Shown here one piece after another: positions 1-8,368 of a DNA stretch of 21,826 bases. This stretch comes from Euprymna scolopes (Eukaryota; Mollusca; Cephalopoda; Sepiida; Sepiolidae): assembly GCA_024364805.1 (NCBI GenBank), contig CM044489.1, forward strand, positions 165,766,795 to 165,788,620, given 5' to 3'. Position numbers and translations under genes: made by a program. Positions within the stretch are counted from its first letter, which is position 1; each line of letters begins with the position of its first letter. The notes beneath the pieces were generated by a model that did not search any database, was not told the origin of the DNA, and worked only from the letters and a program-made list of their open reading frames with translations.

Positions 1-19
1 AAAAAAAAAAAAAAAAAAA
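1..19. repeat. Poly(A) run at window edge
   Basis: The window opens with 19 consecutive A residues. It may be the tail of a retroelement lying mostly outside the window, but the cut-off prevents assignment. Confidence 0.8.
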
Positions 20-36
20 TATTCTGAACAAACAAA

Positions 37-104
37 CACAGAGACAGACAAAAATACGACTTTGTTTTAATATGAGAGAATCTGCCGGGTGTTGCCCGGG
101 AATC
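37..104 (-). mobile_element. Helitron-like terminus, possibly a head-to-tail junction
   Basis: Read on the minus strand, this holds a GC-rich hairpin, CCCGGGCAACACCCGG, like those just inside Helitron 3' ends. It is followed at once by TCTCATATTAAAAC and a GTCTGTCTCTGTG stretch, which resembles a Helitron 5' end. The plus-strand form CCGGG-TGTTG-CCCGG is a perfect 5-bp stem. The expected CTAG terminus is not preserved between the two parts, so this is either a decayed 3' end, a junction of two copies, or a related hairpin-bearing repeat. Bases 105-330 could be its body but carry nothing I can identify. Confidence 0.35.
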
Positions 105-1174
105 TTTACTTTCATTTTTGCTCCTCAATCTTTTTTGAACTTCTTTTTGCTATGACGTCATCTGTCATAATGTCTGCACACACGCACAGGTCGAGCAAAG
201 TTTCGACATTAACACATCTCATTGGGTTTCTCAAAGTATTCCTAGAAGAATTCTAGAACCCAAACTAAAGCTATTAACGCCAAAACGTTGGTTGCTCCAC
301 ATAGATTCTTCCTAATGCTTATAAAATATTTTAAAAAGCTCTACTCACGCATTGAGCACTTCTGAAAAATATTGTTGTTTTTTTTTAATTTATCAATATA
401 TTGTAAATTTATATTTATATAAAAGCAATCGTAAGAATCGATTATTATAAATATAAAAACTAAAACTAAAAATCGATCATCCAGATTGGCCATTTCTTCT
501 TTATCCACCATATAAATGATTTTCGCTTCTATTTTGAGCAATTAAGTATCTTAAATTTCCGATATGTTTGTTATTTCTTGACAATTAAAAATACTTCTTG
601 AAATTTTCAAAACTGATATCACCCCTCTCTCCTATCTCCACACATCAGTTTTGGACCATTTTTAATATTTAATTAAAAATAGCTTTCTTGAATCTTCCAG
701 ACTGATTTTTCAAATTTTTTTTTTTTCCGTTTTCGTCCCCCCCCCCAACACCACCCCCACTCCCACCCCCATCCTCGGGTCTAAATATAAAATTATTTCA
801 GGAGCCATACTTCCGTGAGATTCTGATCAATTTTAGCAGATTTTTCTCTTCTCATTTTGTCTAATTTTGATTGACACATCTTTTATTTTATATATTATTT
901 TTATTTCATCTTTATTTTATTTTTGATTAAAAAAAAAAATGTTTTTGTGTCTTTATTTCTTTTTCTTTTTTTTCCAAGTCCATCATTAGTTGATTTTTAC
1001 GCGTAACACTTTCTGATGGATTAACTTTATTTTAAGAAAGCACAGTACATTTTGACAGAAATTTTACTGACTTAAAAATTATTGATTTGAAAGGTGAGAC
1101 TATTTATTTTTTAATTTTTTAAATATAATTTTGTTGTCCCATTTTTAAAAACTAATTTTAGGCTTGATTCAAAA
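105..1174. other. Unassigned AT-rich sequence
   Basis: I see no supportable gene here. The stretch holds poly(T) and poly(A) runs and a C-rich block at 737-770, listed separately. The minus-strand 66-codon frame at 341-541 is AT-biased and resembles no protein I know. A segment at 339-372 (AGCTCTACTCACGCATTGAG) is echoed near the other end of the window at 21709-21742. Confidence 0.6.
737..770 (-). other. G-quadruplex-capable C-rich tract
   Basis: The plus strand has C-runs of about 10, 5, 3 and 5 separated by spacers of 1 to 7 bases. The minus strand therefore matches the classical four-run G-quadruplex pattern. No gene lies beside it, so no regulatory role can be argued. Confidence 0.55.
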
Positions 1175-1867
1175 TAACTTCAGCACCTCAAAATCCTCGG
1201 CTTGACATTCACAGGCAGCATTAATTGGAACAAATACATTAAGGACATTATCAAGGTTGCCGCAAAAAGGTGGGCTCCTTCTACCGTACTAGAAAATTAC
1301 TCAAACCATAGAGTATCCTATCTCTCTACAAAGCGACAATTCTCCTATTCATAGAGTATTGTTGTCATATCTGGGCTGGTAAATTAACTGCTAGTTTCTC
1401 ACTCTTAGTCCAAAAAAAATCTCAAATCTAATAGGTCCCACGCTATCGACTAAGCTCCAACTTCTGTCCCATCGCCACAATGCTACATCTTTGTGCCTTT
1501 TTTTTTACAAGTACTTGAATAGAATTTGCTCTGATGAACTCATAGAACTTGTTCCCTCCCGACATAGATACTCCTTAAAATTCCCCCTAAAACTCGTTAA
1601 GATACTACAAGCAGTAAAATCCCACCTCTTTCACTGCTGAGGTGCCTAGATTTCCTCTGACTGCTAGACTTTGAAATTCCTTCCCTGTTTCCTGCTTCTC
1701 TGATTGTGTCTTTATTTCTTTATTACTTGCAGATGTTTAAATACAATGTGAACAGATATCTCGCTGCTCAACTTCCCGCAATCCTTTGTTAAACACGATC
1801 CTAAATAGTACTCTCATACCTTATTTGGGGTGAAAAAGTGTAAAAAAAAAAACAAAAAACAAAAAAA
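1175..1867 (+). pseudogene. 5'-truncated LINE ORF2 C-terminus with A-rich tail
   Basis: From about 1193 the frame reads ILGLTFTGSINWNKYIKD and continues, after a one-base frameshift near 1267, into VGSFYRTRKLLKP and then IEYCCHIWAG near 1350-1378. This is the post-polymerase part of a non-LTR retrotransposon reverse transcriptase of the Jockey/CR1/RTE-like sort. Further along come SHRRN-like, DELIELVPP-like and NSLP-type remnants (about 1460-1690) and a final stretch resembling LQxFKxNVNRYL (about 1733-1765). Several frameshifts and stops separate them. The copy lacks the endonuclease and most of the polymerase, as expected from 5' truncation. A tail of A runs broken by C (1841-1867) marks the 3' end of the insertion. 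It is non-functional; family placement beyond non-LTR retrotransposon is inferred from remembered motifs. Confidence 0.8.
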
Positions 1868-2387
1868 CACTACTATTCTCAACTTAGTTATGAATAGGGC
1901 TGTGACAACAGAATATTCTTTTCATTCTTTTGACTCTCGGGTATATATCCGATACAGTAAGACACAATCAATCAACCGAGAACCACATCCGTCTAAATAA
2001 AAACATAAGATATTAACGGATATATACTCAAGAGTCAAGACAATAAAAGAATATGCTGTTGTCACAGGCCTGGTTATGAAATTCACAATGTTTCAGCTAT
2101 AACCTCCGACCTTTATGTAAATGTTTTTTGAACTTAGAAACCTTCTAGTAAAATTTAGGAATCTTCATCAAACTCGGAGATTTGTTTGCAATTCCGAATT
2201 GAACACTTGATTTAATCCATGAGGGTAGATTGTTCTCGTTCCATCAGCCATGAAAAGGTAGAAATATTATTACACGTTATTCTTAGTTATTAAAAGATTG
2301 AGTTTGAAAAAAATTCACCTGAAAAAAGTAAGGAGTAACATAAGCGCGAACGTTGTGAATAAAACTAATCGAGATGAGACTAATATG
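1868..2387 (-). mobile_element. Fold-back SINE-like element, copy 1 (split by hAT MITE)
   Basis: The left arm (1868-1894, resuming at 2081-2125) reads on the minus strand as AGGTCGGAGGTTATAGCTG then AAACATTGTGAA. The right arm (2312-2387) carries the same module on the plus strand: CACCTGAAAAAAGTAAGGAG ... GCGAACGTTGTGAA. The core between the arms runs on the minus strand and matches the core of copy 2 (CATGGCTGATGGAACGAGA against GTGGCTGACGAAATGAGA). Clear A and B boxes are missing, so the promoter part seems lost. A hAT MITE interrupts the left arm. The element lies directly behind the A-rich tail of the preceding LINE fragment. Confidence 0.6.
1895..2072. mobile_element. hAT-type MITE with perfect 8-bp target duplication
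   Basis: The termini are TAGGGCTGTGACAACAG and, on the opposite strand, CAGGCCTGTGACAACAG. The inverted repeat extends about 55 bp inward to TATATATCCG, so most of the 178-bp element is palindromic. GTTATGAA flanks both sides (1887-1894 and 2073-2080). An 8-bp duplication with a YAGGG-type terminus identifies the hAT superfamily. There is no coding capacity, so it was mobilised in trans. It inserted into the left arm of a fold-back SINE copy and is therefore younger than that copy. Confidence 0.9.
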
Positions 2388-2822
2388 TTTTGGAATTTTG
2401 GAGATGAGGAATGATAATATTATTTGAATTATTCAGACTTATTGTTCTCGTCTCGCAGACCATTGGCGTAATGGCTAAAGTATTTCGTAAAATTCAGTTG
2501 TAAGTTACACTCTTCTTGAGGTTAAAGGTTCAATCCTTAGTGCAGGCGATACTCTAAATACAATTGCTAATAACTTGGAACTTCTACTTTGTCGTGGCTG
2601 ACGAAATGAGAGCATGCTACCGCCATGAAGTAAATAAAGGCTTCCATTCAAAATTCCGTGCAGATTTCCGAGTTTGACACACCGGAAGAAGGTCGGAGGT
2701 TACATCGGCTAAAACGTTGTGAAAATAACACTCAAGATAAGAACAGTACTTTGAAGAATCCAACTAATAAAAATTGTCAATCCTCATCTTAAAAATTCAA
2801 AAACCTAATTGGAAATATTAGT
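2388..2822 (+). mobile_element. Fold-back SINE-like element, copy 2
   Basis: A tRNA-like head gives an A box, TGGCGTAATGGCTA (2464-2477), and a B box, GGTTCAATCCT (2527-2537). Their starts are 63 bases apart, which fits an internal Pol III promoter. The body runs to the 3' module at 2676-2761, which contains GAAGAAGGTCGGAGGTTACA, then AAAACGTTGTG, then GAAGAATCC. Upstream of the head, 2390-2456 holds the same tail in reverse orientation (ATTCAGACTTATTGTTCTCG). The element thus has inverted copies of its own tail at both ends, the left one truncated. It abuts copy 1 with no gap. The 3' tail can be followed to about 2822. Confidence 0.65.
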
Positions 2823-3327
2823 TCGAATAATCCATATTATCACTTCTCACCTTAAAACTTTTAGTGCATAGTTTTTGAATTTTCAAGTGTTTCTCTTTTT
2901 TTTTCTTTTTTTTTTTTTTCAAATTTCTGAAGTGCAAAAAGGTTTCAATATTTCAAACCATAAGGAAACAGTGTGGTAACATTGTCCTCCATTATTAAGA
3001 ATAAGAAATGGATGTTTATTCCTTTTTGTATTTTATCTTACAGAATTGTAATAAGTAAAAATGGCTTTCTTGTGACAGTTTATTAAATATGCAATGGGTT
3101 TTCTTTGTAAATCATTTTTTTTAAACTTAAGAAAACTAAGTAAGAAATATATCATCAAAGACAAAAGGACAAACATTTGACAATATTTGCATGAAATCTG
3201 AAAATAAAATAAAATATTTGTCTTTAGAAAATTTGGAAGAAAAATATAACTGATCATGTTTATAGAAATATATTGAGAAAGTTAATGGAAAATAATACAT
3301 CAAAGTTTTAAACTGTCGGGAAAGTAA
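2823..3327. other. AT-rich sequence with partial SINE tail
   Basis: The stretch 2821-2905 (GAATAATCCATATTAT, TTTTAGTGCATAG, TTTCAAGTGT, then T runs) looks like a further degenerate tail of the fold-back SINE. It is repeated at about 75% identity at 4059-4138 on the other side of the Helitron. The rest holds no supportable gene; the minus-strand frame at 3033-3257 resembles nothing known. Confidence 0.5.
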
Positions 3328-3885
3328 TCTGTATATCTATAAATGTGAGAATGTGTGTAAGGACACTTCTCAACCTATATACTCAACGAATTTTTGATCT
3401 ACAAACTTGAAAGTTGGTATATAGTATTGGAGTAGACAGGTGGAAAACTTTTTGATCAAAAAGGTTGCTAAGCGATCAAAATGGAAAAAATTGGTACCTG
3501 GGTGTCATCGGATTTTTTATCTGTTTGCTAACTGTTTCACGAATGCGCATGCGTGAATTGTTCACATGACAGATTACTTATGGTTAGAATAAGTTGGTTT
3601 AAAACAATTTTTAAATATCGTGTCAATCTGGCCTAATGGTTATCATACTTGACTCATTGTCTTTAGGTTTGGTTTTGATCTCAGCTCGAGTATTTTTTAT
3701 TTACAAGAAGTAATACTCGCATGCATATGTTTCAGTTTTTTCCTTTTTTTTTTTTTTCCACTTCATTATTTTGTCATTTAACATAACGTTTAATACCTAC
3801 GGTATTTCTGTCACTAATAAATAAAGATTCTGAATTAATTAAACTATAATATTTCACGACCGGGCAACGCCGAGCGGCCTGCTAG
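3328..3885 (+). mobile_element. Non-autonomous Helitron, complete
   Basis: The 5' end is TCTGTATATCTATAAATGTG, preceded by A (3327). The 3' end is a GC-rich CGACCGGGCAACGCCGAGCG block followed by CTAG and then T (3886). TC at the 5' end, a hairpin-forming block, a CTRR end, no inverted repeats and insertion between A and T are the hallmarks of Helitrons. At 558 bp it has no Rep/helicase gene. Inside, at about 3621-3693, is a tRNA-like segment, listed separately. A sister 3' end lies at 5900-5930 and a related element on the minus strand at 17321-18218. Confidence 0.85.
3621..3693 (+). other. tRNA-like Pol III promoter segment inside Helitron
   Basis: A box-like TGGCCTAATGGTTA begins at 3629 and B box-like GGTTTTGATCTC at 3671. 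The 42-base spacing is very close to that of a real tRNA (about 44). The arms do not fold into a convincing cloverleaf by eye, so this is a tRNA relic or SINE head, not a tRNA gene. A T-run at 3745-3758 could terminate Pol III transcription. Confidence 0.45.
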
Positions 3886-4439
3886 TTAAATATATATAAT
3901 TGTTTCAAGTTTGAAAATCCGTTAAGAAACTAAATAACAGGATGCAGTTTTTTTTTTTGTTTTTTTTTTTCGAATGAGTTATTTATTGTTCTTTTTAATC
4001 AAAATTCTAGGCTCCACTAGCCTTACTCAGAGTAATATAGACAATTTTTCTCTCATTGTTGAATAACCCATATCAAATCCCACCTAAATATTTTCAATGC
4101 ATAGCTTCTGAATTTGCAAGTGTGTTTTTTTTTTCTTTCCTTTCTATTGTGCAACATTTGTTTAATCACCGATTTCTTGTTGAAGAAACTGTTTTTCATG
4201 TTCGAGAGTCGTAGTGAGATGCTGGTATGCGTATACAAATATTAAGATCAAATTTACTACAATAGAAACATGGATCTAATGAGAAACTTGATAACACGCT
4301 GCAGGATTAAAAAAAAAATGTCTGGTTTATTATTAGATTTTTAAATTTCTCATTTTATCGATGCTCCTACTCTAGTAAAAAAAAATGTAGATTCTGACAC
4401 ACGAAATTGAAAAGTGTGAGTCATCTAGTATCAAGTTGC
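3886..4439. other. Repeat-derived non-coding stretch
   Basis: Bases 3886-3940 resemble 5931-5985, immediately downstream of the second Helitron 3' end, at about 75% identity. Bases 4059-4138 repeat 2821-2905. T-rich runs separate them. No gene is visible; the minus-strand frame at 4053-4238 runs through these repeats. Confidence 0.5.
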
Positions 4440-5050
4440 AAGGTTCTTTTAGGGGGTGCCTACTACACAACGAGACATGATGGAGTATGTAAGTACATCC
4501 ACTGGACCATCTGTAAAAAAATTAAACATAAAATGTAGCAGCAATTCCTGGGAACATCAATCTGAAAGAACAGTTGGAAATTACTTATATACCATACATT
4601 ACGACCATGTAATACCTACAGCCACCTACCTTCAAAATGCTGCTGTGAAACCTGACATAGTTATATGGAATAAGTCAGAGAGAGAGTTGCAACCTTGATT
4701 GAAGTGAGTGTTCCTAATGATGGCGGTCTGAACAGAGCTGAAAGAGAGAAACAGACCAAATATCAAAGTCTCATGGAAAGAAACTGGAATCTTAAAGAGA
4801 TATAAATCATACCAGCTATTATAGGTGCTACAAGGCTTATGAATAAGAACCTGAAGTCCTACCTAATTAATATTCGTGGTGTACCAAGTGCAAAGGAGAT
4901 CCAAACAATTGCACTTAAGGGAACAACGAGGATACTAAAAAGAGCCCTCGTTTAGCTTCAATAAAAAGCAGGGCAATGTTGGCAGCTGGTTTGGTTGCCC
5001 CATACCCAGCGTTACAATCTTCAAAGGAAGAAAATTAAAAAAAAAAAGTA
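4440..5050 (+). pseudogene. LINE fragment: C-terminal restriction-like endonuclease domain (R4/Dong-like)
   Basis: The first frame (4456-4698) includes SSNSWEHQSERTVGNYLY and then AAVKPDIVIWNKS. A one-base shift near 4685 leads into LIEVSVPNDGGLNRAER, then KQTKYQSLMERNWNLKE, IIPAIIGATRLMNKNLKSYL and ALKGTTRILKRALV, ending near 4953. The KPD ... EVSVPND ... KYQ arrangement fits the PD-(D/E)XK restriction-like endonuclease found at the C-terminus of R2/R4/Dong/NeSL-type LINEs, which nicks the target for target-primed reverse transcription. The catalytic PD, E and K are readable, but stop codons follow KE and ALV. No reverse transcriptase remains, so it is a 5'-truncated dead copy. It ends in an A-rich stretch at 5036-5050. 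The exact clade is inferred from memory of family motifs. Confidence 0.75.
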
Positions 5051-5197
5051 AAATTGATCTCGATATAGTTGTATGTTTTCATGGGGCACCCCAAACTAGG
5101 AGACCACTGGAAAGATCAACAATTCAGTTTCATACCAGTTATTCGAATTTAATAAATACTTCCATGGAAATTAAGTGTTAAGTATATATATTTAGAT

Positions 5198-5537
5198 CAG
5201 TAGTCTCCAAAGTTTTCGAACGGGGGGGGGGTCATATTGCTCATTTTTTATTTTTCTTATTTATTTTATTTATTTTATTTATTTTTTTTAGAGCTACGCA
5301 GGCAAGAAAAAAAATTGACCTGGACATGTTTTTTATTGTTTTGCTTATTTATTTATTTTAGTGAAACTGGTTCTCCAAAACCTCATTTGTTTAATAATTG
5401 TCTGAACAAAAAGAAAAATAGCCACACTAGTTTCACACGTTTTCATTAAAAAAATTTTTTACTCAATATTTTGCCTTATTCAGTAAAGAGCTCCATGAGC
5501 CAGATCTGGTCCGCGCGCTGTAGTTTAAAGACCCCTG
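5198..5537. mobile_element. hAT-type MITE with 8-bp target duplication
   Basis: The left end is CAGTAGTCTCCAAAGTTTTC. The right end, read on the minus strand, is CAGGGGTCTTTAAACTAC. Flanks are ATTTAGAT (5190-5197) and CTTTAGAT (5538-5545), an 8-bp duplication with one mismatch. The subterminal GAGCCAGATCTGGTCCGCGC is typical of widespread hAT non-autonomous elements. The middle is T-rich low complexity, and the 70-codon plus-strand frame there (5237-5449) is not a gene. Confidence 0.85.
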
Positions 5538-5545
5538 CTTTAGAT

Positions 5546-5880
5546 GAATCAAAATCAATAAATTTAATTTGATGAGGAATACTTGTAATTCTTTTTCTTT
5601 TTTTAATTATATTTTCTTTTATCATTTGGGCAAATTGATTTTAGATTCAATAAAAACAAAATCATGTATCTTCTTTTTTTTATATTAAGATATTACAAGC
5701 AGCAATGTTACTAATGTGTTATGAAATTGACGTTCATCTCATTTGAATTTAAGTATATAAAGCAAATCTGTTATGGTTTCATTGACCTGATTAAAGTAAT
5801 TATCGAAAACTGATTCTCAATTTCTATATGCCTCCCCCTCTTTTTTTTTTCTCTCATGTGCACGTAACCTGCATGAATTA
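5546..5880. other. Probable body of a truncated Helitron
   Basis: AT-rich and non-coding. It leads into the Helitron 3' end at 5900-5930, so part of it is presumably that element's body, but no 5' TC terminus like that at 3328 is recognisable. Confidence 0.35.
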
Positions 5881-5930
5881 AAATATATTTAAGCGTATCT
5901 TACGACCGAGCAACGCTGGCGACCTGCTAG
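5881..5930 (+). mobile_element. Helitron 3' terminus (5' end not found)
   Basis: CGACCGAGCAACGCTGGCGA followed by CCTGCTAG, then T at 5931. This matches the 3' end at 3858-3885 with a few substitutions. Similarity to the other locus continues about 50 bp past CTAG. The 5' boundary is unknown, so only the terminus is annotated. Confidence 0.7.
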
Positions 5931-6371
5931 TTTAAATATATAATTGTATAAAATTTGGAAAGCCGTTTAGAAAGCAGAAAATCGCCAATTTTACTCATGC
6001 ACACAGTATTTTAAGCTGCCGATCTAAAACAAACACCATTTTTTTTCTACAGCAAATGAATTTAATGATTTGAATCAGCAGTCGGGTGTAAGATTGGTGC
6101 AAAGCGAAAATTAACCATATGATTTTTTTTTCTGCGGTGACCATGAGTAGATTCACAGTATATTCGAGAGAAGGAGTGAAAATACCGCCTTTGAAAATGT
6201 GTAGAGAGCAGAATTCGAGTATGACGAAATTAGTGAAACTAAAGAAAGAACGTAATATCAAAATGTTATTTTCTAACGATGTAGACAATTATGTGGCAGA
6301 AAGCACTAAACCGAAAAGATTTACCTAAGTGGATTTTGTTATCAAAGCTATCGAATAGTAACGCGAAAAGC

Positions 6372-6437
6372 CAAATATTCAGATTGTTAGATATCTATGT
6401 TGGTCCATATGACTAATGTATCGGTTAATACGACTTA
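6372..6437 (+). repeat. 66-bp direct repeat, copy 1
   Basis: Begins CAAATATTCAGATTGTTAGA and ends CGGTTAATACGACTTA. The second copy at 6730-6795 differs at three positions by hand count. The copies lie 358 bases apart, start to start. Confidence 0.85.
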
Positions 6438-6729
6438 ATATTTATTTTAATCTCATACTCAAAAAAGTTGTTTTCGATAAAATACACCGGCACTAATGAA
6501 AACGTAAATAACAATAATTGCAGTGTCATTTTTAAATGAGCGTCATGCAAGGATGAACTATAATCGTGTTTTTTGGCTAAATATGTGGCAAGTTATTTAT
6601 TACATAAGTATAAGAGTAGAGTAAGTATCACCTTAAAATTAATGTTATGCGATTTTCTATTCAAATTAAAGGCTTTAGAGTCAGCAAATTATGATATCTT
6701 AAGATAGTCGCTTCTTGAATTAAATTTAT

Positions 6730-6795
6730 CAAATATTCAGCTTGTTAGATATCTATATTGGTTCATATGACTAATGTATCGGTTAATACGACTTA
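6730..6795 (+). repeat. 66-bp direct repeat, copy 2
   Basis: Begins CAAATATTCAGCTTGTTAGA and ends CGGTTAATACGACTTA. It pairs with 6372-6437. The sequence between the copies has no recognised content. Confidence 0.85.
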
Positions 6796-6898
6796 AGGGC
6801 ACAGAATGTTGAATGGTGTGAGTCAAATGTTACTTTAAGGAAAAGAGAAAAAAAGCTTCTATTTTCACATTTCAACGTTCTTATATCGTAGTGCTGCT

Positions 6899-6923
6899 TA
6901 TATATATATATATATATATATAT
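6899..6923. repeat. (TA)n microsatellite
   Basis: About twelve uninterrupted TA units. Confidence 0.95.
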
Positions 6924-7167
6924 TGAAATGTTTTTTCTTTCAATTATTTTCACTTTTTATTTGTTACAATACTTTAATTTATGAAGTCCAATATAACAAA
7001 TAAATGACAAAATCTATATTCCAAATTTCAAGATGTTTACCATCTTACAATTTATTCCTTTAAGTACGTGGACATGCACAATTCTTGAAAGCACCGGTTT
7101 CGTAGCGCAAAATCATTCATTTAATTATTATACTTACTCAGTATAATAATTTTTACTTACTTTTTAT

Positions 7168-7236
7168 TAAGGAGTTAAAGGCAGAATAGATTCATTGATT
7201 AATGATCAATGAATCTATTCTACTCTTAACTCCTTA
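7168..7236. repeat. Near-perfect 32-bp inverted repeat (snap-back hairpin)
   Basis: The left arm (7168-7199) starts TAAGGAGTTAAAGGCAGAAT. The right arm (7205-7236) is its reverse complement at 29 of 32 positions, with a 5-base loop. No open flanking target duplication is evident. It could be a minimal fold-back MITE or a transcribed hairpin. Confidence 0.85.
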
Positions 7237-7239
7237 GCA

Positions 7240-7603
7240 AAAATAACACCTACCAATTCATTAAAAGAAAAGAAAATGCATATGGTCATGAAGATTGGCA
7301 GAGAAGTTGCAATTACCTTTTATTTTTGCTTTTATCACGCCATGGAACACAGGTGTACTTTAATTTGGTTTTATGCAAAGGGTGTAAAAAGTTATAAGTT
7401 TTTGTGACAATTTAGATTTTTGTTTTTCTTTTGTTTATTTTATATTTATTTATTTTTTTTTTGTTTTATTTTAACATAGCTGTTGGACATCAATTCATGA
7501 ATATTCATCAAATTTCAGTTTCTTATGTGTATTTTAAAAGTTTTCTCATGGGAAATAATAAAGGCACATACCCCCATTTGAAAATCCAAATATTCCGGAT
7601 TTA
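7240..7603. other. Unassigned AT-rich sequence
   Basis: No recognisable gene or element. The plus-strand frame 7431-7622 begins in T-rich low complexity and ends inside the minisatellite. Confidence 0.6.
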
Positions 7604-8009
7604 TATTGAATTCGATCTATAGACCAATTTAATATTGAATTCGATACATAGCCCAATTTAATATTGAATTCGATACATAGACCAATTTAGTATTGAATTC
7701 GATACATAGACCAATTTAGTATTGAATTCGATACATAGACCAATTTAGTATTGAATTCGATACATAGACCAATTTAGTATTGAATTCGATACATAGACCA
7801 ATTTAGTATTGAATTCGATACATAGACCAATTTAGTATTGAATTCGATACATAGACCAATTTAGTATTGAATTCGATACATAGACCAATTTAGTATTGAA
7901 TTAGGTACATAGACCAATTTAATATTGAATTAGGTACATAGACCAATTTAATATTGAATTAGATACATAGACCAATTTAATATTGAATTCGATACATAGA
8001 CCAATTCAG
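7604..8009 (+). repeat. 29-bp minisatellite, 14 copies
   Basis: The unit is TATTGAATTCGATACATAGA followed by CCAATTTAG, repeated exactly fourteen times without spacers (14 x 29 = 406). Most units contain an EcoRI site. Outer units end TTAAT, while a central block ends TTAGT. A subgroup near the right end carries GAATTAGGTACAT or GAATTAGATACAT in place of GAATTCGATACAT. This ordering of variants points to expansion by unequal exchange or slippage. Confidence 0.97.
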
Positions 8010-8366
8010 CAAAATTCTTAATGAAATTTTTAAGCCTTAATAATTAGACATTGTTTTCATATAATGATTTTGATCAAAACTGGAATAAAGATACATACGG
8101 TTTATTAGTATTCTAATTCGGAGTTTCTAACGATCGTCAAAACAGGAGTAGAAAAAGGATTGTCGTTGTTTTGTGTGAGTGCGTGCTGAGAGCGTTGCAA
8201 GTTTAAGAAAAACTTTTTTGTATGAACATTTAACGGTATTCGGCAGTTAAAAAGGAAAACTTTAATTTCAATACTAGAAAAAACATTTTTGTTGATTGAA
8301 GCATTTTATGGTGATCATCAAGTTTTGATGTTGTCCTCTTTATTTGAGAGCACTCACGACATTTCA
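8010..8366. other. Unassigned sequence
   Basis: Non-coding by inspection. No recognised repeat or gene between the minisatellite and the pogo-like element. Confidence 0.6.
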
Positions 8367-8368
8367 TA

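Larger units (their letters stand above)
5931..6898. other. Unassigned region with a 66-bp direct repeat pair
   Basis: It contains direct repeats at 6372-6437 and 6730-6795. The plus-strand frame 6119-6328 (69 codons, start context within a T-run) and the overlapping minus-strand frame resemble no protein known to me and have no splice or polyadenylation context. I do not call a gene. Confidence 0.5.

Noticed and set aside
2464-2537. Functional tRNA gene at an A/B box pair
   Set aside because: The boxes are 63 bases apart, no cloverleaf can be drawn, and the sequence is part of a repeated element.
3621-3693. Functional tRNA gene inside the Helitron
   Set aside because: Spacing is tRNA-like, but acceptor and anticodon stems do not pair by eye and the B box is degenerate.
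6372-6795. Terminal repeats of a small LTR-type element
   Set aside because: At 66 bp they are very short. TG/CA ends, a primer-binding site and target duplication are not visible.
7604-8009. CRISPR array
   Set aside because: Units are contiguous 29-bp repeats without spacers, in a eukaryotic repeat context. It is a minisatellite.
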